Positions 1 to 8,599 are shown, counted from the stretch's first letter. The stretch: 64,000 nt of DNA from Streptomyces sp. SID14478 (GCF_010548525.1 NZ_JAAGMG010000627.1:1-64000); one strand, 5' to 3'. Notes: generated by a model from the sequence alone, not told the origin. Program-made: numbers and translations.

Positions 1-308
1 CTCTTGCCGCGTTTCTTGCCGAACACGCTCCACCAGCGGTTGTCGCGGCAGATCCGCCACGCGGTCCGGTCGGCCATGCCAGATCCCATGGCGCGGGCCT
101 CGTCGGCCAGGAACCGGTAGCCGAACTCAGGGTCCTCGCGGTGGGCGTCGAACAGAGCGTTAGCCCGGGCGGCCTGTGCGAACTCGGCGTCGGTAACCGG
201 CCGTTCAAGCCATCGGTAGTAGGGCTGTCTGGCGAGCTTCAGGACCCGGCACGTCACCGTGACGGGCACCCCGCCTGCGGCCAGCTCTTTCACGAGCGGG
301 TAGATCAT
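1..308 (-). mobile_element. IS3 family transposase OrfB, N-terminal part (runs off the left edge)
   Basis: The reading frame starts with ATG at 308 and is open to base 1. Translation gives MIYPLVKELAAGG, a VTCRVLKLARQPYYRWLERP stretch, a FGYRFLADEAR motif and a DNRWWSVFGKKRGK stretch, the standard N-terminal HTH_21 region of IS3-family OrfB integrases. The catalytic DDE core lies outside the window. The ATG overlaps the TGA of OrfA (ATGA), as usual for IS3 elements, where OrfAB forms by frameshifting. Whether the copy is functional cannot be judged, but its OrfA is truncated, so it is probably a remnant. Confidence 0.85.
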
Positions 309-532
309 TTTCCCGGCAGGTTCGCCTGGGACAGGTAGGCAGCGGCCCGGCGCAGGACCTCGTTCTCCTGCTCCAGCAGCTTGATCCGCCGACGTGCTTC
401 GCGGAGTTCCGTACTCTCCTGGCTGGTCGTTCCGGGCCTGGTCCCGTCGTCGATATCCGCGCGGCGCATCCACTTCCACAGCGTCATCGCGTGGACGCCG
501 AAATCGGCGGCCACCTGCTCGACGGGTCTGAT
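305..532 (-). pseudogene. IS3 family transposase OrfA, 5'-truncated
   Basis: The frame reads RPVEQVAADFGVHAMTLWKW followed by a charged heptad segment ending RRIKLLEQENEVLRRAAAYL, i.e. the HTH_8 helix-turn-helix and the leucine-zipper that joins OrfA to OrfB in IS3 elements. An intact OrfA is about 95-100 residues; here the first ~25 are missing and upstream DNA has no similarity to the family. The first in-frame start gives a 69-residue protein. The 5' end was probably lost by recombination near 535. Confidence 0.75.
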
Positions 533-538
533 GCACGA

Positions 539-867
539 TCGGGTGACATCTTGACCTGACCCTGTCCCGGGTTCCTGAACGACCTCGCGAACATCGGACT
601 GGCCCCACTCGCCGGAGCTCTGCAGAACACCGGAACGTCGTAGCGCAGGGCATCACCACCCCTTACAACTCCAAGGTCAACAAAGGCCGCTTCACCGACG
701 TCAAGCTTCAGAAACGGATCATGGCCGGGCGTGCTGGCGCCCCGCTCCCCCGCCACCGCGTCGTCCTGGTGACCCACATTCGCCGACGCTCTGCGAACCG
801 GTCGGTCATCTCACCGAGATGATCTCCGCCTACGAAAATCTTGTCAGAGCCACCTAGAACGTGTCCG
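539..867. other. No intact gene; coding-like scar
   Basis: No complete gene is visible. On the plus strand there is a coding-like fragment that includes TPYNSKVNKGRF at about 659-694, and a second one, LTEMISAYENLVRAT, stopping at 857. Their composition is protein-like but I do not recognise the family. They look like debris between two insertion sequences. Confidence 0.4.
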
Positions 868-1075
868 ATGGGTCGTGTGACGCTGCCGCTGGGGCTCGTT
901 CCGTGGGTCATGGGGCGGGGAGATCTTTCGGATGAAGAGTGGGCCCTGTTGGAGCCGCACTTGCCAAGGAATCGTGGGCGGGGTGGACGCTGGCAATGCC
1001 ACCGTCGTGTGATCAACGGGATCCTGTTCCGGCAGCAGACCGGCCTTCCCTGGCGGGACCTTCCTTCCTGGACAA
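868..1075 (+). pseudogene. IS5 family transposase N-terminal fragment
   Basis: The frame contains DLSDEEWALLEPHLP, then RRVINGILFRQQTGLPWRDLP, the conserved DUF4096 N-terminus of IS5-family transposases of the kind common in Streptomyces. Homology stops after about 1075, where the frame turns to unrelated residues; the DDE catalytic domain is absent. A 15-base sequence at 1197-1211 that recurs as a candidate IS end near 27.56 kb lies just downstream. Confidence 0.7.
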
Positions 1076-1196
1076 GGAGCGAGGTCGGGTCAGCGCCCAC
1101 TACTTCGTGGTCACCAACCCAGTTCTGCAGTGGCTCTGCTGGCCCACAGAATCACTCGCCCGCCTCATCGAGAGCCGAGGTTAAACGACAAGCTAA

Positions 1197-1211
1197 GACG
1201 ATGTCTCGATT
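1197..1211. repeat. Short repeat shared with a candidate IS end
   Basis: GACGATGTCTCGATT is found here on the plus strand and, reverse-complemented, at 27554-27568 beside an IS5 transposase. An 11-base version (GACGATGTCTC) is at 26230-26240. It may be a solo terminal inverted repeat left by a lost insertion sequence. Confidence 0.35.
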
Positions 1212-1334
1212 CACAGGCGGCGGCCTACTGCTGGCTGTGGTTAGTGTCGTTTTCGCGCTCGGAGTAGCCGATTAAGCGCTCTCGGTTCGCGATAGGGGCC
1301 CGACCATAACTTGGGGCCCCCGTCTCGACCATCG

Positions 1335-1472
1335 TCAGTCTTTGTTCTTCCTCCGTTTCTGATCCCGGAAAAACGCCCAGACGGCGACGGCAACAACTAC
1401 GACGAAAATGAGTGCCGTGGCCAAGGGGCTTCCTTTGACTCCTGTACCCATCACCAGGAGGGTGATCGTCAT
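1335..1472 (-). CDS. Tiny single-pass membrane protein (45 aa), paired with an Rhs tip; candidate immunity protein
   Basis: ATG at 1472 is preceded by AAAAGGGGACAG, a good ribosome site. The 45-residue product starts MTITLLVMGTGVKGSP, has one strongly hydrophobic helix at residues 17-35 (ATALIFVVVVAVAVWAFF) and ends with a basic tail, RDQKRRKNKD. There is no signal cleavage site, so a single transmembrane helix with a cytoplasmic basic tail is expected. It begins 12 nt after the stop of the Rhs-tip remnant at 1485-1640. The same pairing recurs five more times in the window. A role as immunity protein to the tip is inferred from gene order only. Confidence 0.65.
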   Translation of the reverse strand: MTITLLVMGTGVKGSPLATALIFVVVVAVAVWAFFRDQKRRKNKD

Positions 1473-1484
1473 TCTGTCCCCTTT

Positions 1485-1640
1485 TCAGAGCCAGAGACTG
1501 CTGATTACCGCGCCTGCAGTCAAGGCGATGCCAGCCGTAATAGACCTCGAAGCGACACCGAGCGCCGTCCCAGCCTTCGACAGCCCCTCTCCCCAACCGT
1601 CGATCCTGGAAAAGAATTCTGTCCGAGCCCGACCCCTCAC
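1485..1640 (-). pseudogene. Orphan Rhs C-terminal tip remnant
   Basis: This frame ends with a Gly/Ala-rich hydrophobic segment (GLSKAGTALGVASRS, then TAGIALTAGAVISSLWL) and stops with TGA at 1485-1487, 12 nt ahead of a tiny membrane-protein gene. The YD-repeat core is missing, so the call rests on position, composition and likeness to the tips at 1818 and 9398. The GTG at 1640 is the most upstream in-frame start and has no ribosome site, suggesting an untranslated remnant. Confidence 0.5.
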
Positions 1641-1672
1641 GCCAGGGGGAACCGGCAAGTCCGTTCGGCGTT

Positions 1673-1780
1673 CTACTTCTTTATCATCTTGATCCTTTTT
1701 TCGTACCTGGACCAGGAGAATGCACTGATCACCACAACCAGGGTGAGCATTATTGCTCCTGTAGGCCAGAAACCATTCAC
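1673..1780 (-). CDS. Tiny single-pass membrane protein (35 aa), paired with an Rhs tip; candidate immunity protein
   Basis: GTG at 1780 follows GGAAGGAGTGCC, one of the best ribosome sites in the region. The product begins (M)NGFWPTGAIMLTLVVVISAF and ends SWSRYEKRIKMIKK: one transmembrane helix at residues ~8-22 and a strongly basic tail, the same layout as the neighbouring tiny proteins at 1335, 2293 and 9259. It starts 37 nt after the end of the Rhs-tip remnant at 1818-2080. At 35 residues it is much smaller than known Rhs immunity proteins. Confidence 0.6.
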   Translation of the reverse strand: MNGFWPTGAIMLTLVVVISAFSWSRYEKRIKMIKK

Positions 1781-1817
1781 GGCACTCCTTCCGATTTGCG
1801 GACGATTACGTCCAGTC

Positions 1818-2080
1818 TCAATCACCGATCGCCGCACCACCGGCACAAACGGCTTGGTAGCCAATGTCAGTAATTTTTGCTGCCGTGCACCCAACTTCGG
1901 CGGCTGCCATTGTAGTTCCAACTCCTCCGCCAGCTGCGCTAAGAATGCCCGTAGCCGCAATCTGTCCGGGAGAATCGCCCTCGGGTCCATGGGGTTGATG
2001 GGGGCGCCGACTGCGTAGGCGTAGAGGTTGGATTCCTTGCCGGAGGGGTCGGGCTGGGCGAAGCGGTCGAGTTGGCGGCC
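1818..2080 (-). pseudogene. Orphan Rhs C-terminal end with frameshift
   Basis: The first part encodes the end of an Rhs core: GRQLDRFAQPDPSGKES, NLYAYAVGAPINPMDP. At about 1986 one base appears to be missing after the DP codons. The next frame continues with EGDSPGQIAATGILSAAGGG and ends CAGGAAIGD with TGA at 1818-1820. Upstream the frame is blocked by two consecutive TAG codons at the recombination edge. The core end matches that of the intact Rhs at 2465-5764, so this is a displaced tip. The 35-aa membrane protein gene follows it. Confidence 0.7.
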
Positions 2081-2168
2081 CTACTAACGGCTCCATCTAT
2101 CTGTACGAGGCGAGGTGTAGGTATGACACGGCGCGATCGTGCCGCTCGGCGATAACTGGCGAGCAAAC

Positions 2169-2230
2169 GCCGTGAAGCCCCTCGCAGGTGAGTGGTCTGG
2201 TGAGCACTCGTCCGCGAGGAGCTTCACGGC
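2169..2230. repeat. Long imperfect inverted repeat
   Basis: Arms 2169-2185 and 2214-2230 (17 bp, one mismatch) enclose 28 nt that contain a further 5-bp stem. It lies downstream of the Rhs operon (63 nt past the 48-aa gene) and could be a transcription terminator or the remains of an insertion-sequence end. Confidence 0.45.
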
Positions 2231-2292
2231 ATTGCACTACTGGCCCAGCGCTATTGTCGCGCGCCGGAGCAAGTCAGAGGAGGCTCTATGAG

Positions 2293-2439
2293 TCAGCGCC
2301 TCCGCTTACGCGTCGAACGCCCATAAATGATCATCGCGATGACGACTGCTATCGCCACCAGGAAAATGATCAACCCCGCGTTCCCGTCGGGCATGAGCCG
2401 TCCGCTATTCGCGAGCGGAATCTGTCCGAACTGCTTCAT
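2293..2439 (-). CDS. Tiny single-pass membrane protein (48 aa) downstream of the intact Rhs gene; candidate immunity protein
   Basis: ATG at 2439 is preceded by GAGGAGAGCT, a clear ribosome site, 25 nt after the Rhs stop codon. The product begins MKQFGQIPLANSGRLMPDG, has one helix at residues 21-39 (GLIIFLVAIAVVIAMIIYG) and ends RSTRKRRR. In WapA/Rhs systems the gene directly after the toxin tip encodes immunity. That would make this the cognate partner of the 99-residue tip, but the inference is positional only and a 48-residue membrane immunity protein would be unusual. Confidence 0.7.
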   Translation of the reverse strand: MKQFGQIPLANSGRLMPDGNAGLIIFLVAIAVVIAMIIYGRSTRKRRR

Positions 2440-2464
2440 AGCTCTCCTCTGCTGCGCACTACGC

Positions 2465-5400
2465 CTACGACCAGGCGTCAGTTGCAGAACTCTCGACTTC
2501 GTTACCAATGTACTCAGCCCCTGTGAAGCAGGCTGCGCCTACAACAAAGGCGCCTGCTCCCATGGTCGGAGCACCCGCAAGCGCAGCCCCTGCAACGCAG
2601 GCGTCTTCAGCCATGAAAGAAACGGCCTCACCAGCCGCAATGGCCGCAACCTGGCCCCAGTCACCATCCTGGGCGGCAACAGCCGCCTTCCCGAGGGAAT
2701 AGATTCCCGTGACCTTCCCGGCACCATCCAACATTCCCTTCATCGCGCCCTCAACGGACCAATTTCCGCTCGGGTCGATGCGGTTGACGGGGTCTCCAGC
2801 CGCGTAGGAGTACAGGTTGCTTTCCTTGCCGGAGGGGTCGGGCTGGGAGAAGCGGCCGAGTTGGGGGTCGTAGTAGCGAGCGCCCATCTTGTAGAGGCCG
2901 GACGGGTCCAGATAGGTGCCGGTATAGCGGTAGGGCTGGTTCGTACCGCTGGTGGTGCGGGCTTCGCCGTAGGGGCCATAGCTGTAGGTCGCCGTGCGCT
3001 TGCCGCTCGCGTCGACCAGGCCGATGACGCTGCCCTGGACATCGGTGAGGTAGTACTGGCTCGCCCCGCCGCTCGTCATGGCTGTCAGCGTGCCCGAGGC
3101 TTCCCGGACGAAACCGGTCGTGCCCTCACGGGTCATGCCGGTCGCGGCATTGGTGAAGGTCGAACTGCCCCGAGTGAGTCGGTCGTTGTTGTCGACGCCG
3201 GCGTAGCCGTACGTGGAGGCCGTCCCGGAAGCCGTCAGCGCGGACAGCTGGGCGTACGGCGTCCACTGGCCGCCCGAGCGGGTGCCGGTGGGCGAAGCGG
3301 CGGAGGTCTCGTTGCCGTCGCCGTCGTAGGTGAAACCGGTGTTGCCGCCCAGCGAGGTGAGTTCGTTCGCGTTGTTGTACTCGCGGGCGGACTGGGTGTC
3401 GGCGCACGCGGGGAGGCTGGTGCCGGTGGAGCGGCCGGTCATGTTGCCGGCCTTGTCGTAGCAGTAGGCCCAACCCGCGGTCGTGGCACTGTCCTTGGTC
3501 TCCACGGCCTTGGTCAGGCGGCCCTTGGAGTCGTAGGTGTAGGCGGTGGCGGCGCCGTCGACGGTGCGCTTGTTGATCTTGTCGGAGTCCTTGCCGGACT
3601 TGTTGTAGTCGTAGGAGATCGTGGACAGAACGGTGGAGCCGTTCTTGACCTCGATCTTCTGGGCGCGGCTGGACTTGTCGTAGTCCGTCTTCTGCACCGT
3701 GCCGCCCGGGTACGTGGTGGTGGTGCGGTCGCCGTTCTTGTCATAGTCGTAGGTGGTCTTGGCGCCGCCGGGCTGGGTGAGGGTGGTGAGTTGGTTGGCG
3801 TCGTTGTAGTCGTAGGTGAGGGTGCCGCCCGCGTCGGTGGCGGTCTTGACGTTGCCGGCCGCGTCGTAGGTCACCGAGCTCGCGCCGCCCGCCGGCAGGC
3901 TGCGGGTGCGCTCGCGGCTCTGCTCGTCATAGGTGTACGTGCTCGTGCCGGTGGGCGAGGTGCGGGTCTTGATGTTGCCGTCGGCGTCGTAGACGAACGT
4001 CGTGGTCTTGCCGTCGCTGGTCTGCGTCTTGAGGCGGTCGCGCTTGTCGTAGGTGTAGACCGTCTTGATGCCGCGGCCGTCGGTAACGGTGTCGGTACGG
4101 CCCAGGGCGTCGTAGGTGTAGGTGATGTCCTCCTGCGCGGAGGGGCGGTCGACCTTGGCCAGATTGCCCTTGGGGTCGTAGGTGAACGACGTCTTGTTGC
4201 CCTCGGGGTCGGTGGCCGCACAGCGCTGGCCGGGCAGGCCTTCGCAGTCCATGGCGCCGGACTTCGGGTTGTAGTCGTAGGTCCACTTCGCGCCGTCGGA
4301 ACCGGAGGTGGTGTCGGTCTGCGACATCATGTTGCCGGAAGTGTCGTAGCCGTTGGTGACCTTGTCACCGCTCGCGGAGGTCAGCGTCTCGGGGTAATGG
4401 CCGCCGGACTTCTGGGTCCAGGCCGCGGTCGACTGCGCCCCGGTGGGCTGGGTGGCGGTCTTGGGGTTGAAGGAGTCGTCGTAGTCGAACTTGACGGTGT
4501 TGCCCGCGGTGGAGCCTGTGCCCATGCCGTCGACAGCGCTGGTGACGTTGTTGTCCGGCCCCCACGACTTGGAGCGCTCGCGGCCGAGAGGATCGGTGGT
4601 CTTCTTCAGGCGCCAGCGGGCGTCGACCGTCTTCTCGGTGTTCTTGCCCCGCGGGTCGGTGACACGGACCACGCCTTCGCCCTCGCTGCCGGGCTGCGGC
4701 AGGATGTAGCGGAAGGCCGTGGTGGCGCCGGTGCCGGCGGTCTTGTCGACGACCCGGGTGATCGACGCGAGAAGGTTGGTGTTCCAGGTGAACCGCGTCT
4801 CGCGGCCCTCCGGCGTGGTCACCTTCGTCATCCGGTGCGAGGTGTCGTACTCGAAGGCCGTGGTCTTGCCGTCGGTGTCGGTGAACGTCTTGAGGTCGTT
4901 GCCCGACCACGTGTACGACGCGTAGCGGCCGGTGTTGTCGGTGACCTTGGTGATCTGCTTGCCGTCATTCCCGAAGTTCAGAGTGCGGCCCGACGCGGAA
5001 GTGATCTTCGAGGTGAACGCGCCGGAGTAGCTGATCGTGGTGGCGTTGCCGTTCTTGTCCTCGACCTTGCTCACGCGCGCGTCACCGGTCGTGCCCGAGC
5101 GGGTGAAGGTCGTCTTCTGCCCGTTCTTGCGCGAGGTCAGCGTGAACGACTTCTTGTCCGAGGACTGCGTGAGGTCCTGCTTGTAGCCGGGGGCCGGGGT
5201 GAACTTGGAGCCGTCGCGCTCGAACACGGCGATCGTGCCGGACGGACCCTGCACATAGACCGACGTGGGGTTCGGCTCGTGGATCAGGTAGTCGCTGCCG
5301 GTGGTCGCCTTCCAGCTGGTGTTCAGCCCGTTGTAGGCGAGACCGAAGGACAGGCCGGGGCCGGCGTCGGCGATGTCGAAGGCGTTCGCGGAGACCAGCA

Positions 5401-5764
5401 GGTTCCCGTTGCCGTAGTTGACCTGCGCGCCGACCGAGTCCGACAGCGGCGCCGCGAAGAACTCCGACCAGGGGACCTGGCCGGTGCCCAACCCCTGGAA
5501 CGTGGACTGGAGGATGCCTTCCTGGACCAGCTTGCGGTCCTTGCCCGGAATCCCGATCGGGGTACTCTTCGGGGCCTTGGTCTGTCCCACGGGCGACGCG
5601 GTGAGCCGGGGCGAGGCGGGTCGGTCGGCGGCGGGCGCGGCCGACGCCTGGGCCGGGATCAGGGCAGCGAGCAGCGCCGTCCCGGCTGCGGCGGCGACCA
5701 CTGCCGCGGCGGCAGAGCGTTTGCCACGTCTGGCTCGCCGGTTTTCGGGCATGACAGAGTGCAC
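2465..5764 (-). CDS. Secreted Rhs/YD-repeat protein (WapA-like polymorphic toxin candidate)
   Basis: GTG at 5764 follows AAGGAG at a good distance; the upstream in-frame ATG at 5785 has no site. The 1099-residue product has an N-terminal signal peptide (RRARRGKR then an Ala-rich helix ending AQASAAPA). An amino-terminal domain with NYGNGNLLVSANAF follows, then about 15 YD repeats (for example TYTYDALGRTDTVTDGRG), and the canonical Rhs core end GARYYDPQLGRFSQPDPSG / AAGDPVNRIDPSG near residue 1000. The remaining 99 residues are a variable tip rich in Gly and Ala with hydrophobic stretches (AAIAAGEAVSFMAEDACVAG) and no nuclease or deaminase motif that I recognise. A tiny membrane protein follows (2293-2439) and a secreted protein precedes it (5944-6513). 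Probably exported and involved in contact-dependent antagonism. Confidence 0.85.
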   Translation of the reverse strand: MHSVMPENRRARRGKRSAAAAVVAAAAGTALLAALIPAQASAAPAADRPASPRLTASPVGQTKAPKSTPIGIPGKDRKLVQEGILQSTFQGLGTGQVPWSEFFAAPLSDSVGAQVNYGNGNLLVSANAFDIADAGPGLSFGLAYNGLNTSWKATTGSDYLIHEPNPTSVYVQGPSGTIAVFERDGSKFTPAPGYKQDLTQSSDKKSFTLTSRKNGQKTTFTRSGTTGDARVSKVEDKNGNATTISYSGAFTSKITSASGRTLNFGNDGKQITKVTDNTGRYASYTWSGNDLKTFTDTDGKTTAFEYDTSHRMTKVTTPEGRETRFTWNTNLLASITRVVDKTAGTGATTAFRYILPQPGSEGEGVVRVTDPRGKNTEKTVDARWRLKKTTDPLGRERSKSWGPDNNVTSAVDGMGTGSTAGNTVKFDYDDSFNPKTATQPTGAQSTAAWTQKSGGHYPETLTSASGDKVTNGYDTSGNMMSQTDTTSGSDGAKWTYDYNPKSGAMDCEGLPGQRCAATDPEGNKTSFTYDPKGNLAKVDRPSAQEDITYTYDALGRTDTVTDGRGIKTVYTYDKRDRLKTQTSDGKTTTFVYDADGNIKTRTSPTGTSTYTYDEQSRERTRSLPAGGASSVTYDAAGNVKTATDAGGTLTYDYNDANQLTTLTQPGGAKTTYDYDKNGDRTTTTYPGGTVQKTDYDKSSRAQKIEVKNGSTVLSTISYDYNKSGKDSDKINKRTVDGAATAYTYDSKGRLTKAVETKDSATTAGWAYCYDKAGNMTGRSTGTSLPACADTQSAREYNNANELTSLGGNTGFTYDGDGNETSAASPTGTRSGGQWTPYAQLSALTASGTASTYGYAGVDNNDRLTRGSSTFTNAATGMTREGTTGFVREASGTLTAMTSGGASQYYLTDVQGSVIGLVDASGKRTATYSYGPYGEARTTSGTNQPYRYTGTYLDPSGLYKMGARYYDPQLGRFSQPDPSGKESNLYSYAAGDPVNRIDPSGNWSVEGAMKGMLDGAGKVTGIYSLGKAAVAAQDGDWGQVAAIAAGEAVSFMAEDACVAGAALAGAPTMGAGAFVVGAACFTGAEYIGNEVESSATDAWS

Positions 5765-5943
5765 GAGGAACTCTCCTTGGATCAACAGGCTTCACGGGCC
5801 ATGTGGTTGAGGAGCGGGACCCGGCGGGTGGCGGCCGGTGGGCGGCTGCCACCCGCGCACATCAGGTATGGGTCACGGCGCAGAGGGCCGCGAGGTCCCG
5901 TCGTGGAAGCCGGCGCGGGGCAGTCGCCCGCGCCGACGTCGGG

Positions 5944-6513
5944 TCAGCAGCGCTTGGACGACCTGCCGCTGTAAGCGCCCTCCTCGTCGGCGATGGTCAG
6001 TTTGCCGTCGCCGGAGGTGCAGTCGTCGACCGAGTCGGCGCCGTTGCCCCAGAACTCCTGGGACAACGAGTCATAGACGCGGCGCTCTCCTTGCAGCACC
6101 TCACGGTCGTAGTTCCAGACACCGACCTGGAGGTCGAACTTGATCTTCTTGTCCAGGAACGACTTCCACACCCACACGTAGCCGTAGTTCTGCTTGCACT
6201 TCGGCGAGTAGAACTGCTTCACCGAGGCGATCGTCTCGGTGCCCCGGTAGGCATAGGCCGTCGTGCCGATCTGGTAGGCGTCGGAGCACACGCCGGCCGC
6301 CGTCGCCGCTGCGGTGGCAGGGTTTCCGGCCTCCGAAGGAGCGCTCGAGGCCGGCGGCTTCGCGCCGGGAGCGGGGACGGGCCCCGTACCGGCGGATGCC
6401 GTGCCCGCTGCGGCCAGCGTCAGGGCGAACGCCCCCGACGCGGCGGCCGCACAGGCCAGCGTTCTCAGATTCTTCTGGGCGCGCGAAATCCGCGCACCGT
6501 TGGTGCGTCGCAT
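5944..6513 (-). CDS. Secreted protein, possibly DUF2690 (YjfA-like)
   Basis: ATG at 6513 follows GGGGGGAAG. The 189-residue product has a signal peptide (RRTNGARISRAQKNLR, an Ala-rich hydrophobic helix, then TASAGTGP). A Pro/Ala linker and a Cys-containing domain follow, including SDAYQIGTTAYAYRG, VKQFYSPKCKQNYGYVWVW and a C-terminal Cys. The YSPxCxxNYGYVW stretch resembles the DUF2690/YjfA family of secreted proteins of unknown function; this match is from memory. It is transcribed toward the Rhs gene, ending 179 nt before its start, so the two may be co-expressed. Confidence 0.7.
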   Translation of the reverse strand: MRRTNGARISRAQKNLRTLACAAAASGAFALTLAAAGTASAGTGPVPAPGAKPPASSAPSEAGNPATAAATAAGVCSDAYQIGTTAYAYRGTETIASVKQFYSPKCKQNYGYVWVWKSFLDKKIKFDLQVGVWNYDREVLQGERRVYDSLSQEFWGNGADSVDDCTSGDGKLTIADEEGAYSGRSSKRC

Positions 6514-7501
6514 CAAGACTTCCCCCCACAGGAAGACAGACCTCGCAGACCCCTGCGGTCACGAGGAGCCCACAACCTGTCACGGGACCTACACAAGCCG
6601 ATGGTTGTGCCCTCGAACATCTGCACCACACGGGCCAGAACAAGCCCCTCCGCATCACAGGTTCCAGACAGGAACGCACGTGTCACCGGCCCGCATGTCG
6701 ACGGAAGCCGGTCACAGGCCCGTCAAGTACCGGCAAAACATGACTGAAAACGATTGTTTGCGCTGCTCGAAGTGCGCGAGTGGTTATTCAACCGCGCCAT
6801 TCGAGCCAGGTGTAGACCATGCTTATGGCGCTCTTGTCCCGGTATGCTGTCCGTTTTGCCACGTCCTGGGGAGAGTTGAGGACGCAACGAAAATGGCGTC
6901 AGGCATGAGCCGCTCACCGAAACCCATTTGACAAGCGCTTTCTCTCGCGAGAGCACCGCCACCTGTTCCGTCAGCCGGTGAGCAGCCCGATGCGCAGGGC
7001 CGTGACCGTCGGTGTGTCCACGCCCGCGAAGGGCACCTGGACGTGCCACGCCAGCATGCCGAGGAGCTCCCGGTCCGCCTTGCCGGGCCCGCCGTTTCGG
7101 CGTGCGAGACCATCCGCGCGAACACTGTCCTGGTCGATCCGGGGATGTGTGGGGCTACGGATCGCGAACGTACGTAGGCGCGCAGGCAAGCTCACCCACC
7201 AACGACGTACGGCACGGGACAAGTTGGGCATGCGCAGGTGAACGGCCAGAAATCGGCGAGGCTGGTGAGGGGGTTTTGGGGCGAGTACAGGGGCGCTTTG
7301 AGACGGGGGTTTCCGTTCAGGCAACACCATGACAGCCCGTTGCAACCTGCCTACAAGAAGATTGCAAGTGTCATGCGGCATGCTCCTCAGCGCCCGGCCT
7401 CCCGGCCCGGCAAAACCCAAAGAGCCGATAGAGCATCCTGAAATACGGGACTGCCTTCCACGGCAACCTGCCTACACGAGACATAAAACATGCGGGGGGA
7501 A
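6514..7501. other. Nearly 1 kb without a recognisable gene
   Basis: No complete gene is supported. On the minus strand about 6971-7130 has coding-like composition (GKADRELLGMLAWHVQV, then a stop after RIGLLTG) and may be the end of a lost gene. A 14-base direct repeat (GCAACCTGCCTACA) is present at 7342-7355 and 7463-7476. The rest contains only short shadow frames. Confidence 0.4.
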
Positions 7502-7909
7502 ATGAAAACGCGAAATCTCATTGTCACCGGAATTCTCAGCATAGCTGCGTTGGCGCTCTCCATGGGGCCGGCGAGTGCGGGCGAGAGCGTGTCTGTGAGC
7601 GTGACGCATCCTGACTGCCCAGCACTTCTCCATGTTGCCGCGGAGGGAAGCTTCACCAACAATGGTGACCTTTTCTACGCGTACGACGTCTGCACCGATG
7701 GGCATTCTGCGGTGTTGCAGGTGGACGCATCCCCGTTCTCCACGGATCCCAATCATTATGACTGGAAGATGCAGGTCAGTTCGGGCGCAGGGGAATCGGC
7801 CTACAAGACGCACAACTACACTGAGGGTACTCGGATAGCAATTCGTTCCTGCGTCTACGAGGGGGCCACCAGACTCCGTTGCAGTGGCTGGGAATTCGGA
7901 ACCGCATAA
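7502..7909 (+). CDS. Small secreted protein of unknown function
   Basis: ATG at 7502 follows GCGGGGGGAA; the earlier in-frame ATG at 7490 lacks a site. The 135-residue product has a typical signal peptide (KTRNLIVTGILSIAALALSM, cleavage after GPASA) and a mature domain of about 107 residues with four cysteines (HPDCPALL, YDVCTDG, RSCVYEG, RLRCSGW) that could form two disulfides. I do not recognise the family. It is a monocistronic gene closed by a strong hairpin. Confidence 0.75.
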   Translation: MKTRNLIVTGILSIAALALSMGPASAGESVSVSVTHPDCPALLHVAAEGSFTNNGDLFYAYDVCTDGHSAVLQVDASPFSTDPNHYDWKMQVSSGAGESAYKTHNYTEGTRIAIRSCVYEGATRLRCSGWEFGTA

Positions 7910-7917
7910 ACGCGGCA

Positions 7918-7962
7918 GGAAACGCAGAGACCCAGGTCCATGACCTGGGTCTCTGCGTTTCC
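7918..7962 (+). terminator. Strong hairpin terminator
   Basis: Perfect 21-bp inverted repeat (7918-7938 and 7942-7962) with a CAT loop, nine bases after the stop codon of the secreted-protein gene. Confidence 0.8.
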
Positions 7963-8019
7963 CGGTAATCTCAACCTTTCACGCTCAAAGAGCTCGTAAC
8001 AGGATCTTGCTGAAACAGG

Positions 8020-8590
8020 TTGGTGGGGCGTTACCGGTGTGACGATTCGGCCGTTCGTGATGGTGTGGGTACTCGACCGTGGATCGTGGACGACGAGTTG
8101 TGGGCGCAGATCGAGCCGTTGCTTCCGCCATGGCCGGAGCGGTCGCCGGCGCCGCGGCCAGTATCGGACCGGCTCTGTCTCCAGGGCATCCACTTCGTTC
8201 TCTACAACGACATAGCCTGGCAACTCCTGCCCCTGGAGAAGGGTTTCGGCTCGGGACAGACATGCTGGCGCCGCCTGGACCGGTGGCAGCAGGCAGGGGT
8301 CTTCGACCGGCTGCACCAGCTCCTGCTCGCCAAGCTGAACGTGGCCGGCGAACTCGACTGGTCACGCGCGTGCGTGGATGGTTCACACGTCCGCACGAAA
8401 AAGGGGGACCCGACATCGGTCCGTCGCCGGTCGACCGGCGGAAGACGGGCAGCAAACATCACCTGATCTGCGACGGACGCGGCACACCGCTGAAGGTCAT
8501 CACGACCGCAGCCAACGTGAACGACGTCACCCAGACCCTTGCTCTGGTGGATGGGATCCCGCCCGTCGCCACGGCTCCAACCCGAACCGA
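8020..8590 (+). pseudogene. IS5 family transposase, frameshifted and 3'-truncated
   Basis: The first frame holds RPWIVDDELWAQIEPLLPPW and LDWSRACVDGSHVRTKKG, the N-terminal domain and first catalytic Asp region of IS5-type transposases. Near 8400 the reading frame must shift for the sequence to continue as GGPDIGPSPVDRRKTGSKHH and LICDGRGTPLKVITTAANVN. Homology ends at about 8575, where a second transposase fragment begins. Inactive. Confidence 0.8.
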
Positions 8591-8599
8591 GGCGAACTG

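Noticed and set aside
3400-5600. Regularly spaced similar DNA segments, considered as CRISPR-like
   Set aside because: They are codon-level YD repeats of variable sequence inside the Rhs gene.
2327-5974. A 1215-codon plus-strand frame opposite the Rhs gene
   Set aside because: It is the antisense shadow of the repetitive, high-GC YD-repeat gene: Val/Gly/Ala-rich translation without domains or ribosome site.
7342-7476. Direct repeat GCAACCTGCCTACA (two copies 121 bp apart), considered as attachment site
   Set aside because: Only 14 bases, no integrase or tRNA nearby and no element between the copies.
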